A stretch of 64,000 nucleotides of DNA from assembly GCF_002127265.1 (NCBI RefSeq), contig NZ_NFUU01000002.1, positions 372,001 through 436,000 of the forward strand, given 5' to 3'. The first letter of the stretch is position 1. The number at the start of each line of letters is the position of its first letter. Made by a program: the position numbers and the translations under genes. Source of the DNA: Hydrogenophaga sp. IBVHS1 (GTDB lineage Bacteria > Pseudomonadota > Gammaproteobacteria > Burkholderiales > Burkholderiaceae_C). Below the pieces are notes generated by a model. It was not told the DNA's origin and searched no databases. It saw nothing but the letters and a program-made list of their open reading frames with translations. This document shows, piece by piece, positions 55,512 through 63,668 of this stretch.

Positions 55512-55712
55512 TAGTCTTATATCTAAAATGTTAGTGTCTACTTGCATTGTAGGACCCGTGTTTGCTAGATTCTAAAACAAAGTAAAAACGGTCGACACTC
55601 GCTTTTGTATGTGCTGCCCAACACGCCAAAAAGCAGTGACAAAATTCGCCGATTTCCTGCTAAAAACAGGTCGTAAAAAGTAGAACAACTCCGTAGCATT
55701 TAAAGCAGCCGT

Positions 55713-55731
55713 CGTGACAAAATCGTGACAG
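55713..55731 (+). repeat. Left arm-type repeat, probable integrase binding site
   Basis: CGTGACAAAATCGTGACAG. The same sequence with two changes (TC to CA) recurs at 63597-63615 near the right end, in direct orientation. A further GTGACAAAA lies at 55636-55644. Repeated short motifs near both ends of an integrase element are typical arm-type sites. The rest of 55512-55770 is AT-rich, without a gene, and should hold the integrase promoter. Confidence 0.6.
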
Positions 55732-55770
55732 TCCGTCCGTGCGCTACAGCGGCAGCTACAGAGGAAAAAA

Positions 55771-56874
55771 ATGGGGAAGAGTGCGACGAACTACGGCGGG
55801 CTGTTGCTACGCGGCGGGACCTGGCACATGCGTTTCATTGTGAAGGGGCAGGTGGTAGCGGAGAGCACGCACACGAGTGTCCGCCGTGACGCTGAGCGCA
55901 TCTTGGCCAAGCGCAGAGCTGAAGTGGTGCAGGAAGTTGTGTTGGCGGGCAAGAAGCCAATCAAGCTGCATGACGCTCTCGACTTGTTCATCAAGAGCAG
56001 GTCACACCTTCCAAGTCATCAGGGCTGTGAGATTCACCTTCGGTACTTCCGCGAAGCCCCAGACCACTACTTGGACAGGATCACTGATGCAGACCTTCAG
56101 AAGGTGCTTCAGGACAAGCGTGATGAAGGGTATGCGGAGAGCACGCTGAAGGTCAGCGTCTCCTACTTCAACGCGATGATCGCGCATGTGGGCGACATGG
56201 GCTACACGGTGCGCAAGAAGATGAAGCGCATCAAGCATGACAGTGGTCGCTTGCGTTGGCTCACGAAGGATGAGTACGCGGCATTGGTTGCTGTTCTTGA
56301 TCCTCAGCTGGTCAACGACCCAATACTCAAGGCACAGAGGCAGGAGAACTTTGACCTCGTGAAGCTGCTTTATGAGACCGGGTGCCGCTACAAAGAGATA
56401 TCAGCGATGCGTTGGAATCAAGTGGACCTGAAGAAGGGAACAGTGTTCATCAAACGGCTTAAGGGCAGTGTGGATGGAACCCTCTTCATGACGGCCACGA
56501 TGAAGGAAGTCTTTGCTCGTCGTCGCGCTATGGACAAGGGTGATCTTGTCTTCGGCTCAAAGGAGGGTCGTGACAATGAAGGTGCTTGGGTTCGGAAGGC
56601 AGTGGGGAGAGCCAAGCTGAATCAGTCCGAAGGCAAGGTCGTGTTGCACACACTGCGGCACTCAAGGGCCGTTCACTTGCTCCAGGCAGGAATGAACTTG
56701 GTGGAGGTCCAGAAGTTCTTGGGTCACAAGACCATTCAAAGCACGATGCAGTATGTGCATGTCATTGAAGACGATGTGATGCGGAAAGCTGTTCGTTTGA
56801 CTGATGGGGAACAGGAACCCGCGCTGCAAGCAGAGCCCAATCCAGCTACCCAGGCCTTGCGCTTGGTCGTTTAA
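55771..56874 (+). CDS. Tyrosine recombinase/integrase of the element
   Basis: Phage-type integrase of 367 residues. It has an N-terminal arm-binding-like region, a SAM-like core-binding domain (about 65-155) and the catalytic domain. All catalytic residues are visible: Arg206 (TGCRYKEIS), His293/Arg296 (HTLRHSR), His319 (LGHKTI) and Tyr328 (MQYVH). It recombines the attachment site in tRNA-Arg(CCU). It reads inward from the left end, 260 bp from the att core, and is followed by a strong terminator. The full length and intact motifs suggest it is active. Confidence 0.95.
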   Translation: MGKSATNYGGLLLRGGTWHMRFIVKGQVVAESTHTSVRRDAERILAKRRAEVVQEVVLAGKKPIKLHDALDLFIKSRSHLPSHQGCEIHLRYFREAPDHYLDRITDADLQKVLQDKRDEGYAESTLKVSVSYFNAMIAHVGDMGYTVRKKMKRIKHDSGRLRWLTKDEYAALVAVLDPQLVNDPILKAQRQENFDLVKLLYETGCRYKEISAMRWNQVDLKKGTVFIKRLKGSVDGTLFMTATMKEVFARRRAMDKGDLVFGSKEGRDNEGAWVRKAVGRAKLNQSEGKVVLHTLRHSRAVHLLQAGMNLVEVQKFLGHKTIQSTMQYVHVIEDDVMRKAVRLTDGEQEPALQAEPNPATQALRLVV

Positions 56875-56905
56875 AGCGCTGTAGGGCTTTTTTGACCCCA
56901 TGTAG

Positions 56906-56929
56906 AGCCCGCTGCGTGCGGGCTTTTCC
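56906..56929 (+). terminator. Rho-independent terminator after the integrase gene
   Basis: Perfect 7-bp stem AGCCCGC / GCGGGCT with loop TGCGT, followed by TTTCC. It starts 31 bp after the integrase stop and separates it from the next gene. Confidence 0.85.
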
Positions 56930-57014
56930 TTGGCGACTGCACGATTGAGTAGAGCGAAGCCAAAAGAACGGGACCTCATTGTTGCATCGGTATAGTCCAG
57001 TTAAGGGGACAAAA

Positions 57015-58397
57015 ATGACACCGACTGATGCAGATGACTATTTAGATCTCGTAGCAAGGCATTGGTATGAGCTTCGTGGTCTGTTGACGGCCGAAGTATT
57101 CGCACTGCTTGTATCAGTGGCGGTCATCAATGCACTCAACTTCCCGACACTTGCAGGTGCGCTGACCATTCTTGCAACTTTCGCAGCAGTCTTGATAGCG
57201 TGGCATGTGTCTCGGAGACTACCAAAGAATAAGCCAGGGAGACTCGGAGTTGTAGTTTCAATTGCATGTGAAGACGATGCGGAGAGTAGGCGCATTCGGA
57301 GTGATTTCATTGCTCCGTTGCGTTCGAACATCGAGTCTGGGTCAGCGGGCGAAATTCTTTATCTGCTTGAGATGCCCGACCATGTGACCAAGCGAGTGCA
57401 TCGACCAGAAGATGCAATGCGCATTCGCCAGGCAACCAACGGTCACTTCATGATCTTCGGTCGCGTGAAGATGCGCCGCTTAGAAGGAAAGATGCAGCAT
57501 GTTGTGGAGCTGGAAGGCTTGGTAGCTCACAGGGAAGCGTCGATGGAAATCCGACGCCGATTTGTCAAGGAGTTCACCGAGCTGCTTCCGCGTAGGTTGA
57601 TGATCGCGGAGGACAACGACCTACTGAGTTTTAGGTTCACTGCTGAATGGGCGGAGGTAGTTGCCAAATACATTCTCGGCGTTGCTGCTGCGATGTCCGG
57701 TGACCTTGACGTTTCGGAAACCTTATATCGTGACGCACAAGAGAGGCTTACGCAAAAGGACAAGACGTTTGGAATCTACCGCGTTCTTAGCGAGCGGCTA
57801 CCATTGCGAATAGCTGAGCTGTATGAGGCAAAGGCTTCCTGGGCATATCGCGAATGGCTCAATACATTCGCGGACGAGCTTCTTGAAACTTTCAGAGAGT
57901 CGTTGAACAAGTTCAACGAGATGAAGGTTCCAGTCACTTTACGTGTGCGGTTCCTTTTGGCGATCAAGCTCTTTGTGTGCGACCGGGATGTAAGAGGTGC
58001 GCTCACCGCCTTGAAACCCTTGAAGAACAAGTTCGACCCGCTATGGAACTACAACATGGCGTTCTTGAAGGGGTACAGCGGAGACCTAAAGTCCGCAGCG
58101 AGACACTACCGGTACGCATCTAAGAGTGAGATCGATGCAGACATACTCATACAGATTGAAGAGTTCCTATTCTGGATTATTGAGAAGGAGCCTGCAAAGG
58201 AGCATGTTCACTTTTGTCTTGGCATGTTCTACCAGTTGGCAAAGGGCGACTTGGTCAGTTCAGTCAACCACTTTGAATTGTTTCTGAAGGCAAAGAACAT
58301 AGCGTCCTTTCCAGCTGAGGCAGCTCTCGCAACAAGCTGGATCGAAGAGATTAAGAAGGATGCAAGCTGGCCGGCTATACCGTTTTCCCCAGCGTAG
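57015..58397 (+). CDS. Unknown membrane protein with TPR-like helical C-terminus
   Basis: Element-borne protein of 460 residues that I do not recognise. Two N-terminal transmembrane helices (about 25-65, LTAEVFALLVSVAVINAL and LAGALTILATFAAVLIAW) are followed by an alpha/beta segment (LGVVVSIACEDDAESRRIRSDF ... FMIFGRVKMRR, about 75-175). The remainder is helical, with repeat-like hairpins (GDLDVSETLYRDAQERL, GDLKSAARHYRYA, KGDLVSSVNHFELFLKA) resembling TPRs. SD AAGGGGAC supports ATG 57015. It has its own position after the integrase terminator, and a second membrane gene follows 39 bp later. A defence or sensing role is possible but unproven. Confidence 0.75.
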   Translation: MTPTDADDYLDLVARHWYELRGLLTAEVFALLVSVAVINALNFPTLAGALTILATFAAVLIAWHVSRRLPKNKPGRLGVVVSIACEDDAESRRIRSDFIAPLRSNIESGSAGEILYLLEMPDHVTKRVHRPEDAMRIRQATNGHFMIFGRVKMRRLEGKMQHVVELEGLVAHREASMEIRRRFVKEFTELLPRRLMIAEDNDLLSFRFTAEWAEVVAKYILGVAAAMSGDLDVSETLYRDAQERLTQKDKTFGIYRVLSERLPLRIAELYEAKASWAYREWLNTFADELLETFRESLNKFNEMKVPVTLRVRFLLAIKLFVCDRDVRGALTALKPLKNKFDPLWNYNMAFLKGYSGDLKSAARHYRYASKSEIDADILIQIEEFLFWIIEKEPAKEHVHFCLGMFYQLAKGDLVSSVNHFELFLKAKNIASFPAEAALATSWIEEIKKDASWPAIPFSPA

Positions 58398-58626
58398 CTC
58401 AATGAAGATACCGGAAACAGATAGGAAGTGCCAAAAATGGATGCAGTCACATTCTTCCAAGCACTCGGGATCGGCTCCCTGTCGGGTCTTGCTGTTGCTG
58501 TCGCAGTGCTGTGGTTCGGTCGCACGTACCTGACCGGGTACCTTGACGAAAAGGGTGACCTGCCCCCCACCAGCCGTACCAAGCTGAAGTTAGTGAAGTC
58601 CGTCAACCACCAGGAGAATGACGGAC

Positions 58627-58893
58627 ATGAAGAAGAGCAGATTCACCGAGGAACAAATCATCGGCTTCCTCAAGCAGGCCGAGGCCGGCATGCCGATCAA
58701 GGAGCTGTGCCGCAATGGCGGCTTCAGCGATGCGACGTTTTACAAGTGGCGCGCCAAGTTCGGCGGCATGCAGGTTTCGGAGGCCCAGCGCCTGCGTGAG
58801 CTGGAGTCCGAGAACGCCAAGCTCAAGCGGCTGCTGGCCGAGGCGCATCTGGATATGCACGCGCTCAAGAGCGTTCTGGGGGTAAAGCGCTAG
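58627..58893 (+). CDS. IS3-family transposase OrfA
   Basis: DNA-binding subunit of 88 residues. The helix-turn-helix is FTEEQIIGFLKQAEAGMPIKELCRNGG with SDATFYKWRAKFGG, and a leucine-zipper-like tail follows (LRELESENAKLKRLLAEA). AGGAGA lies 9 bp upstream of this ATG; ATG 58618 is an alternative. OrfB follows in the -1 frame, which stays open back through the end of orfA, so an OrfAB fusion by frameshifting is likely. Confidence 0.92.
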   Translation: MKKSRFTEEQIIGFLKQAEAGMPIKELCRNGGFSDATFYKWRAKFGGMQVSEAQRLRELESENAKLKRLLAEAHLDMHALKSVLGVKR

Positions 58894-58925
58894 CCCCACA
58901 GGCCAGGCGTGAGGCGGTTGGGCGC

Positions 58926-59762
58926 ATGGTGAGCGAGCACCATCTGTCCGAACGCCGAGCGTGCCGGCTTGTGGGGCTCTCCCGCGACAGCTACCGACAT
59001 CCACCGACGGCCGACCAAGCCACGCTGGATCTGCACGAGAAGATCGTGGAGATCGCGCATGTGCGTCGCCGCTTTGGCTACCGACGCATCCACGACCTGT
59101 TGCGCCCCCAATTCCCCGGCGTCAATCACAAGCGCGTGTACCGCCTCTACCGGCAAGCCAACCTAGCCGTGCGCCGGCGCAAGAAGAGCAAGCGGCCCAT
59201 CAATGAGCGCGTGCCGCTGCAGCTGGCACGCACGGTCAACGAGGTGTGGAGCATGGATTTCGTGAGCGACAGCCTCTCGGGTGGACGGCGTCTGAAGTAC
59301 CTCACGGTGGCCGACGACTTCAGCCACGAGAGCGTGGACATCGTGGTGGACTTCGGCATCTCGGGCCAGTACGTCACCCGTGTCCTGGACCGCGCTGCGC
59401 TGTTTCGCGGGTATCCCAAGGCGGTGCGAACCGACAACGGGCCGGAGTTCACCAGCCGAGCATTCATGGCCTGGGCTCAGGCGCATGGCATCCGACACAT
59501 CCTGATCCAGCCGGGGCGCCCGATGCAGAACGGCTACATCGAGAGCTTCAATGGCAAGTTCCGCGATGAGCACCTCAACGAGTGCTGGTTCCAGACCTTG
59601 CATCAGGCCAGGATGGCGGTGGCGGTCTGGCGCACCGACTACAACGAGGTCAGGCCACACAGCAGCCTGGGGCGAATGCCACCGGCTCGTTTCGCTGAGC
59701 TGCATCGCCAGCGCGCTGGCGATGCAGCTCAATTCCCATCAACCCACCACCCCATCGATTAA
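58926..59762 (+). CDS. IS3-family transposase OrfB
   Basis: Catalytic subunit of 278 residues from the first ATG. The DDE triad is complete: Asp111 (WSMDFVSD), Asp170 (RTDNGPEF) and Glu206 (YIESFNGKFRDE), with the DD(35)E spacing. An HTH_21-like region (EHHLSERRACRLVGLSRDSYR) precedes it. The frame extends upstream without a stop to overlap orfA, consistent with a programmed -1 shift. It appears functional. Confidence 0.94.
   Translation: MVSEHHLSERRACRLVGLSRDSYRHPPTADQATLDLHEKIVEIAHVRRRFGYRRIHDLLRPQFPGVNHKRVYRLYRQANLAVRRRKKSKRPINERVPLQLARTVNEVWSMDFVSDSLSGGRRLKYLTVADDFSHESVDIVVDFGISGQYVTRVLDRAALFRGYPKAVRTDNGPEFTSRAFMAWAQAHGIRHILIQPGRPMQNGYIESFNGKFRDEHLNECWFQTLHQARMAVAVWRTDYNEVRPHSSLGRMPPARFAELHRQRAGDAAQFPSTHHPID
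59696..59731. repeat. 36-bp perfect palindrome at the 3' end of orfB
   Basis: Every base from 59696 to 59731 pairs with its mirror; the centre lies in GCGC at 59712-59715, and each arm contains GCATCGCCAGC or its complement. It sits in the last codons of OrfB, just before the right end of the IS. Transcribed, it would form a very stable hairpin that could limit read-through or protect the mRNA 3' end. Confidence 0.85.
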
Positions 59763-60303
59763 CCTTCAACCCCGGGCTTCCTACTTTCGATTGGTATGGC
59801 AGAAGGGGGCAGGTCAAGGGGAAGAACCTCGCAACGAAGGAAGACATCGGGCACCTCACTACGTTGGTCGAGGAAGTGAAGCACAAGTTCTCCATCGACT
59901 TGGAAGAACGTCGCACTACGAATCAGCTTCGAATGGCTGCTCTTGATCGACGACTACAGGCGCATCAAGAGGCCTTCTCACTCTGGAGGCAGTTGTACCT
60001 TAGGATGAATACAACCACAGATGATGAGCTTCATGCCTTCAGCGAGCTGATCACTACTTGCGAACAATGGTGGAACGACAACTGCTTGTACCTTGAGCCA
60101 GAAGCGCGTCAAGCGTTTAGTGACACCTACTACTTTGCAAGCATGTATCGCACTTACCTAAAGATGGGAAAGGCGGAGCTTGCTCAAACGAATGCAGAAA
60201 AGGTACTGAACGCTGGTGACGTGATCTTGAAGGCAGTGCAGTTGCCCGGTCTTTCTGAGCGAGAGAAGAAAGAAATGCCAAAGGTGGACTCAGGCGCAAA
60301 GAC

Positions 60304-61182
60304 TTAGAGTTCGTTAGAAAGCGTCAATGCGTAGGTGTCCACCGAGTAGCCGCCTGTGGCCGTTACAGTGCAACGGGCGTAGACCGCGTCATAGTCCGGG
60401 AACAAGAACAGCACGCTGCTGTTGACGTAGTTCGGCGTCCCGACAACTGTCGCTGATGCTGTAGATGGGTCGCGGATAGGTTGCTTGTATGCGAATCTAT
60501 CAACATAGGCTGCGCCGCCTGCGCCTGGGAAGTAGTGAATCAACTGTCCCGGACCGCGTTGAAAACGCTGGAAGTACCGGTGGCACAGCGCGAGTTCGTG
60601 GCCATATAGTCGATGCTCAAAAGGCGAAGCAACTGCACCAACTTCAAGTTGCACACCTGTGATGGCAAACAAGTTGCTGGGATTGTCGAGGCAATTTACC
60701 TGACCTGATGTGCCTACGAAGTTGCCTGTTTGCCAAGCCCCTGCTGTTGTCTGGAAGGTGGAACCGCAAACCAGCGTGAAGTCCACATTGAGACCAACTC
60801 CGGTGGTCCAGTTCCAAGTTCCTGCAGTTATCAAGCCGCCAGTGACAGTGACCGACTTCTTCTCCCATGTGTCGGCTGCCGACACAGTGTAGGTCGCGAC
60901 ATAGGTTCGATCCGCACCAGCGTTCTTGAACGCCACGCAGTGCGTACCTGTCTTGGATGAACGCACCCAGAACGAAAGTGTGAAGGTTCTACCTATAAGG
61001 TCACGTGCGTTGTAACCCTCGATGACTTGGCGTATCTTTGCTTCATCACCGGCCGCGACAGATGCGTCGGCAGTCATTACTGCTACGCGCAACGAACTTT
61101 GAAACTCATTGTTTGATGGAGCGTCAGCCTGCTGGAATATCGCTACGACTTCGTCCTGACTCAGTGCAAGAGAGACATGCAG
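60304..61182 (-). pseudogene. Phage tail-fibre-like protein remnant (C-terminal part)
   Basis: An open frame of 293 codons with no proper start: upstream of residue VSLALSQDEVVAIFQQAD there is a stop and no ATG/GTG with a ribosome site (first usable codon TTG 61092). The sequence is that of phage tail proteins: a carbohydrate-binding-like beta domain (GRTFTLSFWVRSSKTGTHCVAF, GVGLNVDFTLVCG) and the tail motif ITGVQLEVGAVASPFEHR-YGHELALCHRYFQRF. It is a 5'-truncated remnant showing the element's phage ancestry. Expression is doubtful. Confidence 0.72.
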
Positions 61183-61966
61183 TCAGTTTTGATCGATGTG
61201 AAACTGATCAATTGAAGGCATGACAGGAGGGAGATAGAAAGGGTATCGTGAAGCCACAAACAAAAAAATCTGCTTGATTCACGATACCCCTTGCTCACGA
61301 CAGTCTGGTCTGATGAGATTGAAACAGAACTTTATCGGAGCGTGGTTTGCTTATATCTACTCCTGGCGCAACATGACTTGGAAGCCGTCCTCGGATGGGC
61401 CGCTTGAGCGCGGACACTACATGGTGCAGCTTGTCTTCAATCACTTGCTGCGTAGCTTGGGAGCCAATACCTTACTTTCACATACTCCCAACACATTCTT
61501 TCTTGCATGCAGTTCATCAACTGCTTCTCTAACGCATAAGTGGGATGTAGATCTTGTCGTCCCCAGAAGCCGTGTTTCACGGCCCTTCACTCTTGGCGAG
61601 TGTGTGCGTTATGCCCCGCGTTGGCTCGCAGGATGAAGGCTTCTCAGCTTCTTGATGAGCGGCTACTGCTCTGTAGCTTCATTCCGACACGATTCAGGGG
61701 TGTGTTAGCCCACATATGACCAAGTAAGTGACGAAGCTGTAAGCCATCAACTGGTCAATGTGGATTGACGAAGGGCTTTGCGAACGACTGCACAGAAGCG
61801 AAGAAAGACATTTGTTGGGTAGCCATGATTGATTCCTTGTGGATCACTGCAACATCGCAGCTCCACAACTTTGCTACCTCGACCTATGGAAGGTCGACCG
61901 AAGATAGAGTCAGACTATCGTGTCGGGCTTCTTCTCGTGGGGTGCTGTCGACTGCGAAATACGAAC
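61183..61966. other. 784-bp stretch with no convincing gene
   Basis: No reading frame here has family similarity that I recognise. A + strand frame of 120 codons (61274-61636) lacks a ribosome site and looks spurious. On the minus strand a 23-codon frame (61755-61826, MATQQMSFF...) has a good AAGGAA Shine-Dalgarno and may be a truncated phage gene start. A 12-bp inverted repeat lies at 61241-61289. It is probably degraded prophage sequence. Confidence 0.5.
61241..61289. repeat. 12-bp inverted repeat with 25-nt spacer
   Basis: GGGTATCGTGAA (61241-61252) and its exact complement TTCACGATACCC (61278-61289) flank an A-rich spacer. It could form a hairpin or mark the ends of a lost small insertion. 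It has no matching partner elsewhere that I noticed. Confidence 0.6.
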
Positions 61967-62848
61967 TCATTTGAGGCGGATTAAACGAGCGCTAGCGTTA
62001 TCCCACACCAGATCAGATGGTGCCAAATTCGGGAATCGTGCCGCGTATGCAGTCCAGATGGCCGTGAACGTCATGCAAGTCGCGATAGCGCCCACAACGA
62101 GGTAGCCCCAGATGAAGAGCAGGTATGAGGCAACGGCGAATGGCAGTATTGAGAGATTGTTGATTCGAGTCATCCACACATGCACTTTGTGACGGAAGAC
62201 TACATAGGTGCCCGCGACCGCATCCGGATACCCAGGAAGTGAAGTTTTGATCGCGATGTCATCGCCGTGCGCCGCTCCGTGTCTGACAGATATCAAGATG
62301 CCTTTGCCCGGTCGCATAAGGTCGAATGCGAGACTGATGTTTCGGCGTTGTGTGTCGACGTTATATGTAGAGCGGGAGAGGTGCATCTCGATGTCTGGAT
62401 CATTGCTCAGCATCGACGTGAAGTCGTAGTGAATGCCGCTACCTGTCGGCACTGAGATCGATATTCTTATGGCGTGGTTCAGTAGTGGCCCAGTGATGGA
62501 GCCCTTGCCAGCATTCCACACTCGGATGTTGGTGACTGTGTAGCAACCATCTTCTGCTGCGACGCGTTTGCTCAGTTTTGATGGAATGAATGGAAACGAC
62601 GCGAGAGCATCGAACTCGCGGATCGGCATGATTGGAAATTTAGACGACGCGTCCCATGAGGTGATGTCAGTGGCAAGTTGAGGCGCACTCTTCATGCGTT
62701 CTGCGCGAATTCTGAGATATGCCCCGAACAAGCCGCCTATGACAACTGCGGCTTTGCCCACGTCCAAAAAAAGCTGCTTATTGGCTGGGTTTGTGAAAAA
62801 ACTCCAGACTGCCTGAAACGGAGCAAGGGCGGCCTGCAGGTCGTTCAT
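61967..62848 (-). CDS. Unknown membrane protein of the element
   Basis: Protein of 293 residues with no family I recognise. One N-terminal transmembrane helix (FLDVGKAAVVIGGLFGAYLRI, about 28-48) is followed by a beta-rich soluble region of about 170 residues (CYTVTNIRVWNAGKGSITGPLL, IRISISVPTGSG). Two C-terminal helices follow (ILPFAVASYLLFIWGYLVVGAIATCMTFTAI, about 230-270). AAGGTGA precedes ATG 62848. It stands alone between the non-coding stretch and the tRNA gene on the same strand. Confidence 0.75.
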   Translation of the reverse strand: MNDLQAALAPFQAVWSFFTNPANKQLFLDVGKAAVVIGGLFGAYLRIRAERMKSAPQLATDITSWDASSKFPIMPIREFDALASFPFIPSKLSKRVAAEDGCYTVTNIRVWNAGKGSITGPLLNHAIRISISVPTGSGIHYDFTSMLSNDPDIEMHLSRSTYNVDTQRRNISLAFDLMRPGKGILISVRHGAAHGDDIAIKTSLPGYPDAVAGTYVVFRHKVHVWMTRINNLSILPFAVASYLLFIWGYLVVGAIATCMTFTAIWTAYAARFPNLAPSDLVWDNASARLIRLK

Positions 62849-62939
62849 TGGTCACCTTCTTGGTCAGATTTGCTTCTGGCCTATACCTGTCACCGTGTCC
62901 GAGCAGCACAGCGGCAAGCTCGATCAAACAGCGATGTGA

Positions 62940-63015
62940 TGGTGCGGCCGGAAGGACTCGAACCTTCGACCCTCTCCTTAGGAGGGAGATGCTCTATCCC
63001 CTGAGCTACGGCCGC
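62940..63015 (-). tRNA. tRNA-Arg (anticodon CCU), carried by the element
   Basis: Complete cloverleaf on the minus strand, 76 nt with encoded CCA: acceptor GCGGCCG / CGGCCGC, D-stem GAGC/GCTC, anticodon stem TCTCC / GGAGA with loop CTCCTAA (anticodon CCU at 62980-62982), T-arm GAAGG-TTCGAGT-CCTTC, discriminator A. All stems pair perfectly. It has the same anticodon and orientation as the host tRNA that the element destroyed, but a different sequence, so it likely serves as the replacement. Likely promoter elements are TACACT about 11 bp upstream and TTTAAC 16 bp further. Confidence 0.95.
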
Positions 63016-63081
63016 ACAGGGCGAAGTGTACCGGCCAGAAGTAGCCGTTAAAGTTCACAAGTGAACAAAGGGAGGACTTGA

Positions 63082-63555
63082 ATGAAGAGGATGGGATGGA
63101 TTGCAGGAGTCGTGCTCGCCGTCTTGGCCGCGTTCTTGGTGTACGGCAACTGGAAGGATCGTCAGTTGGCTGCACAGCGATCAGCGACTATCGACGAATG
63201 GCTTGAGCAAAGGAACACGATCGGAGACTTGCTGAACCAGTTCAAGGACGCAGCAGAGCTGGCCGATGCAGTGCCGGCTTCACAGATGGCCCCATATGTT
63301 GAGAAGCTTCAAGCAGTGAATCGAGAGCTTTACAAGACGCCGCTGCCGCCTTGTCTCGACAGTCACGCGAAGCTGGACGCAACCGACAGCCTGATATCTG
63401 TGTACTTAACGTACATGAAGGACCCATCTGATCGTGGCACCTTCCTTCGGAGCAAGAACGAGGCTACGCTGGCCTTGCGTCAAGCAATAAACGCTCTCAC
63501 ATCAGAGTGCTCAACGATGAACGCCACTCTGCGCGTCTACCGCGAAGTGAAGTAG
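63082..63555 (+). CDS. Small membrane-anchored or secreted protein, unknown
   Basis: Protein of 157 residues. An N-terminal signal anchor (MGWIAGVVLAVLAAFLVYGNW) is followed by a helical periplasmic part with two Cys (CLDSH near 94 and SECSTMN near 143) that could form a disulfide. GGGAGG lies about 8 bp before ATG 63082. A short palindrome, GTTCAC-AA-GTGAAC at 63053-63066, sits between this gene and the divergent tRNA and may be an operator. I do not recognise the family. Confidence 0.75.
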   Translation: MKRMGWIAGVVLAVLAAFLVYGNWKDRQLAAQRSATIDEWLEQRNTIGDLLNQFKDAAELADAVPASQMAPYVEKLQAVNRELYKTPLPPCLDSHAKLDATDSLISVYLTYMKDPSDRGTFLRSKNEATLALRQAINALTSECSTMNATLRVYREVK

Positions 63556-63596
63556 CGCAGCGCAAAGTTTCCAACTGCGCGAATAAAAGCGAAGGC

Positions 63597-63615
63597 CGTG
63601 ACAAAACAGTGACAG
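63597..63615 (+). repeat. Right arm-type repeat, probable integrase binding site
   Basis: CGTGACAAAACAGTGACAG, 17 of 19 identical to 55713-55731 and in the same orientation, 53 bp inside the right att core. It pairs with the left copy as a likely arm-type site. Confidence 0.6.
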
Positions 63616-63668
63616 CTGGAAATAAACGTCGCTAACTCATTGTTTTTACGTAACTTTTTTATACCGTA

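Larger units (their letters stand above)
58556..59816 (+). mobile_element. IS3-family insertion sequence, 1261 bp
   Basis: Complete element with 12-bp perfect terminal inverted repeats (TGACCTGCCCCC) and weaker similarity further in. It is flanked by a 4-bp direct repeat AGGG (58552-58555 and 59817-59820). Two overlapping-type reading frames encode OrfA and OrfB, with OrfB in the -1 frame as usual for IS3. The 4-bp duplication points to the IS407-like subgroup. Both frames are intact and the target repeat perfect, so insertion is recent. Its GC is higher than the surrounding element DNA. Confidence 0.94.
58437..60307 (+). pseudogene. Membrane/coiled-coil accessory gene interrupted by an IS3-family element
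   Basis: The gene is cut in two: codons from 58437 to 58555, then 59821 to 60307. Removing the insertion and one 4-bp target copy restores one frame of 606 bp (201 residues), with the junction reading YLDEKG-KNLATKEDIG. The ancestral protein has one N-terminal transmembrane helix (LSGLAVAVAVLWFGRTYL), then a charged coiled coil (LTTLVEEVKHKFSIDLEERR) and a helical C-terminus. AGGAAG lies 8 bp before ATG 58437. Such short anchored proteins are frequent in accessory regions; the function is unknown. It shares 4 bp with the convergent tail-fibre remnant at the stop. Confidence 0.9.

Noticed and set aside
55450..55520. A complete tRNA at the left junction
   Set aside because: Only the part from the D-loop onward is present; the sequence upstream of the repeat cannot form the acceptor or D-stem.
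61274..61636. 120-codon + strand frame in the element
   Set aside because: No ribosome site, starts inside an inverted repeat, and no recognisable similarity or domain pattern.
62940..63015. Reading the intact tRNA-Arg(CCU) as host chromosome outside the element
   Set aside because: It lies inside both att repeats, and the arm-type repeat and the 5' tRNA half are further right.
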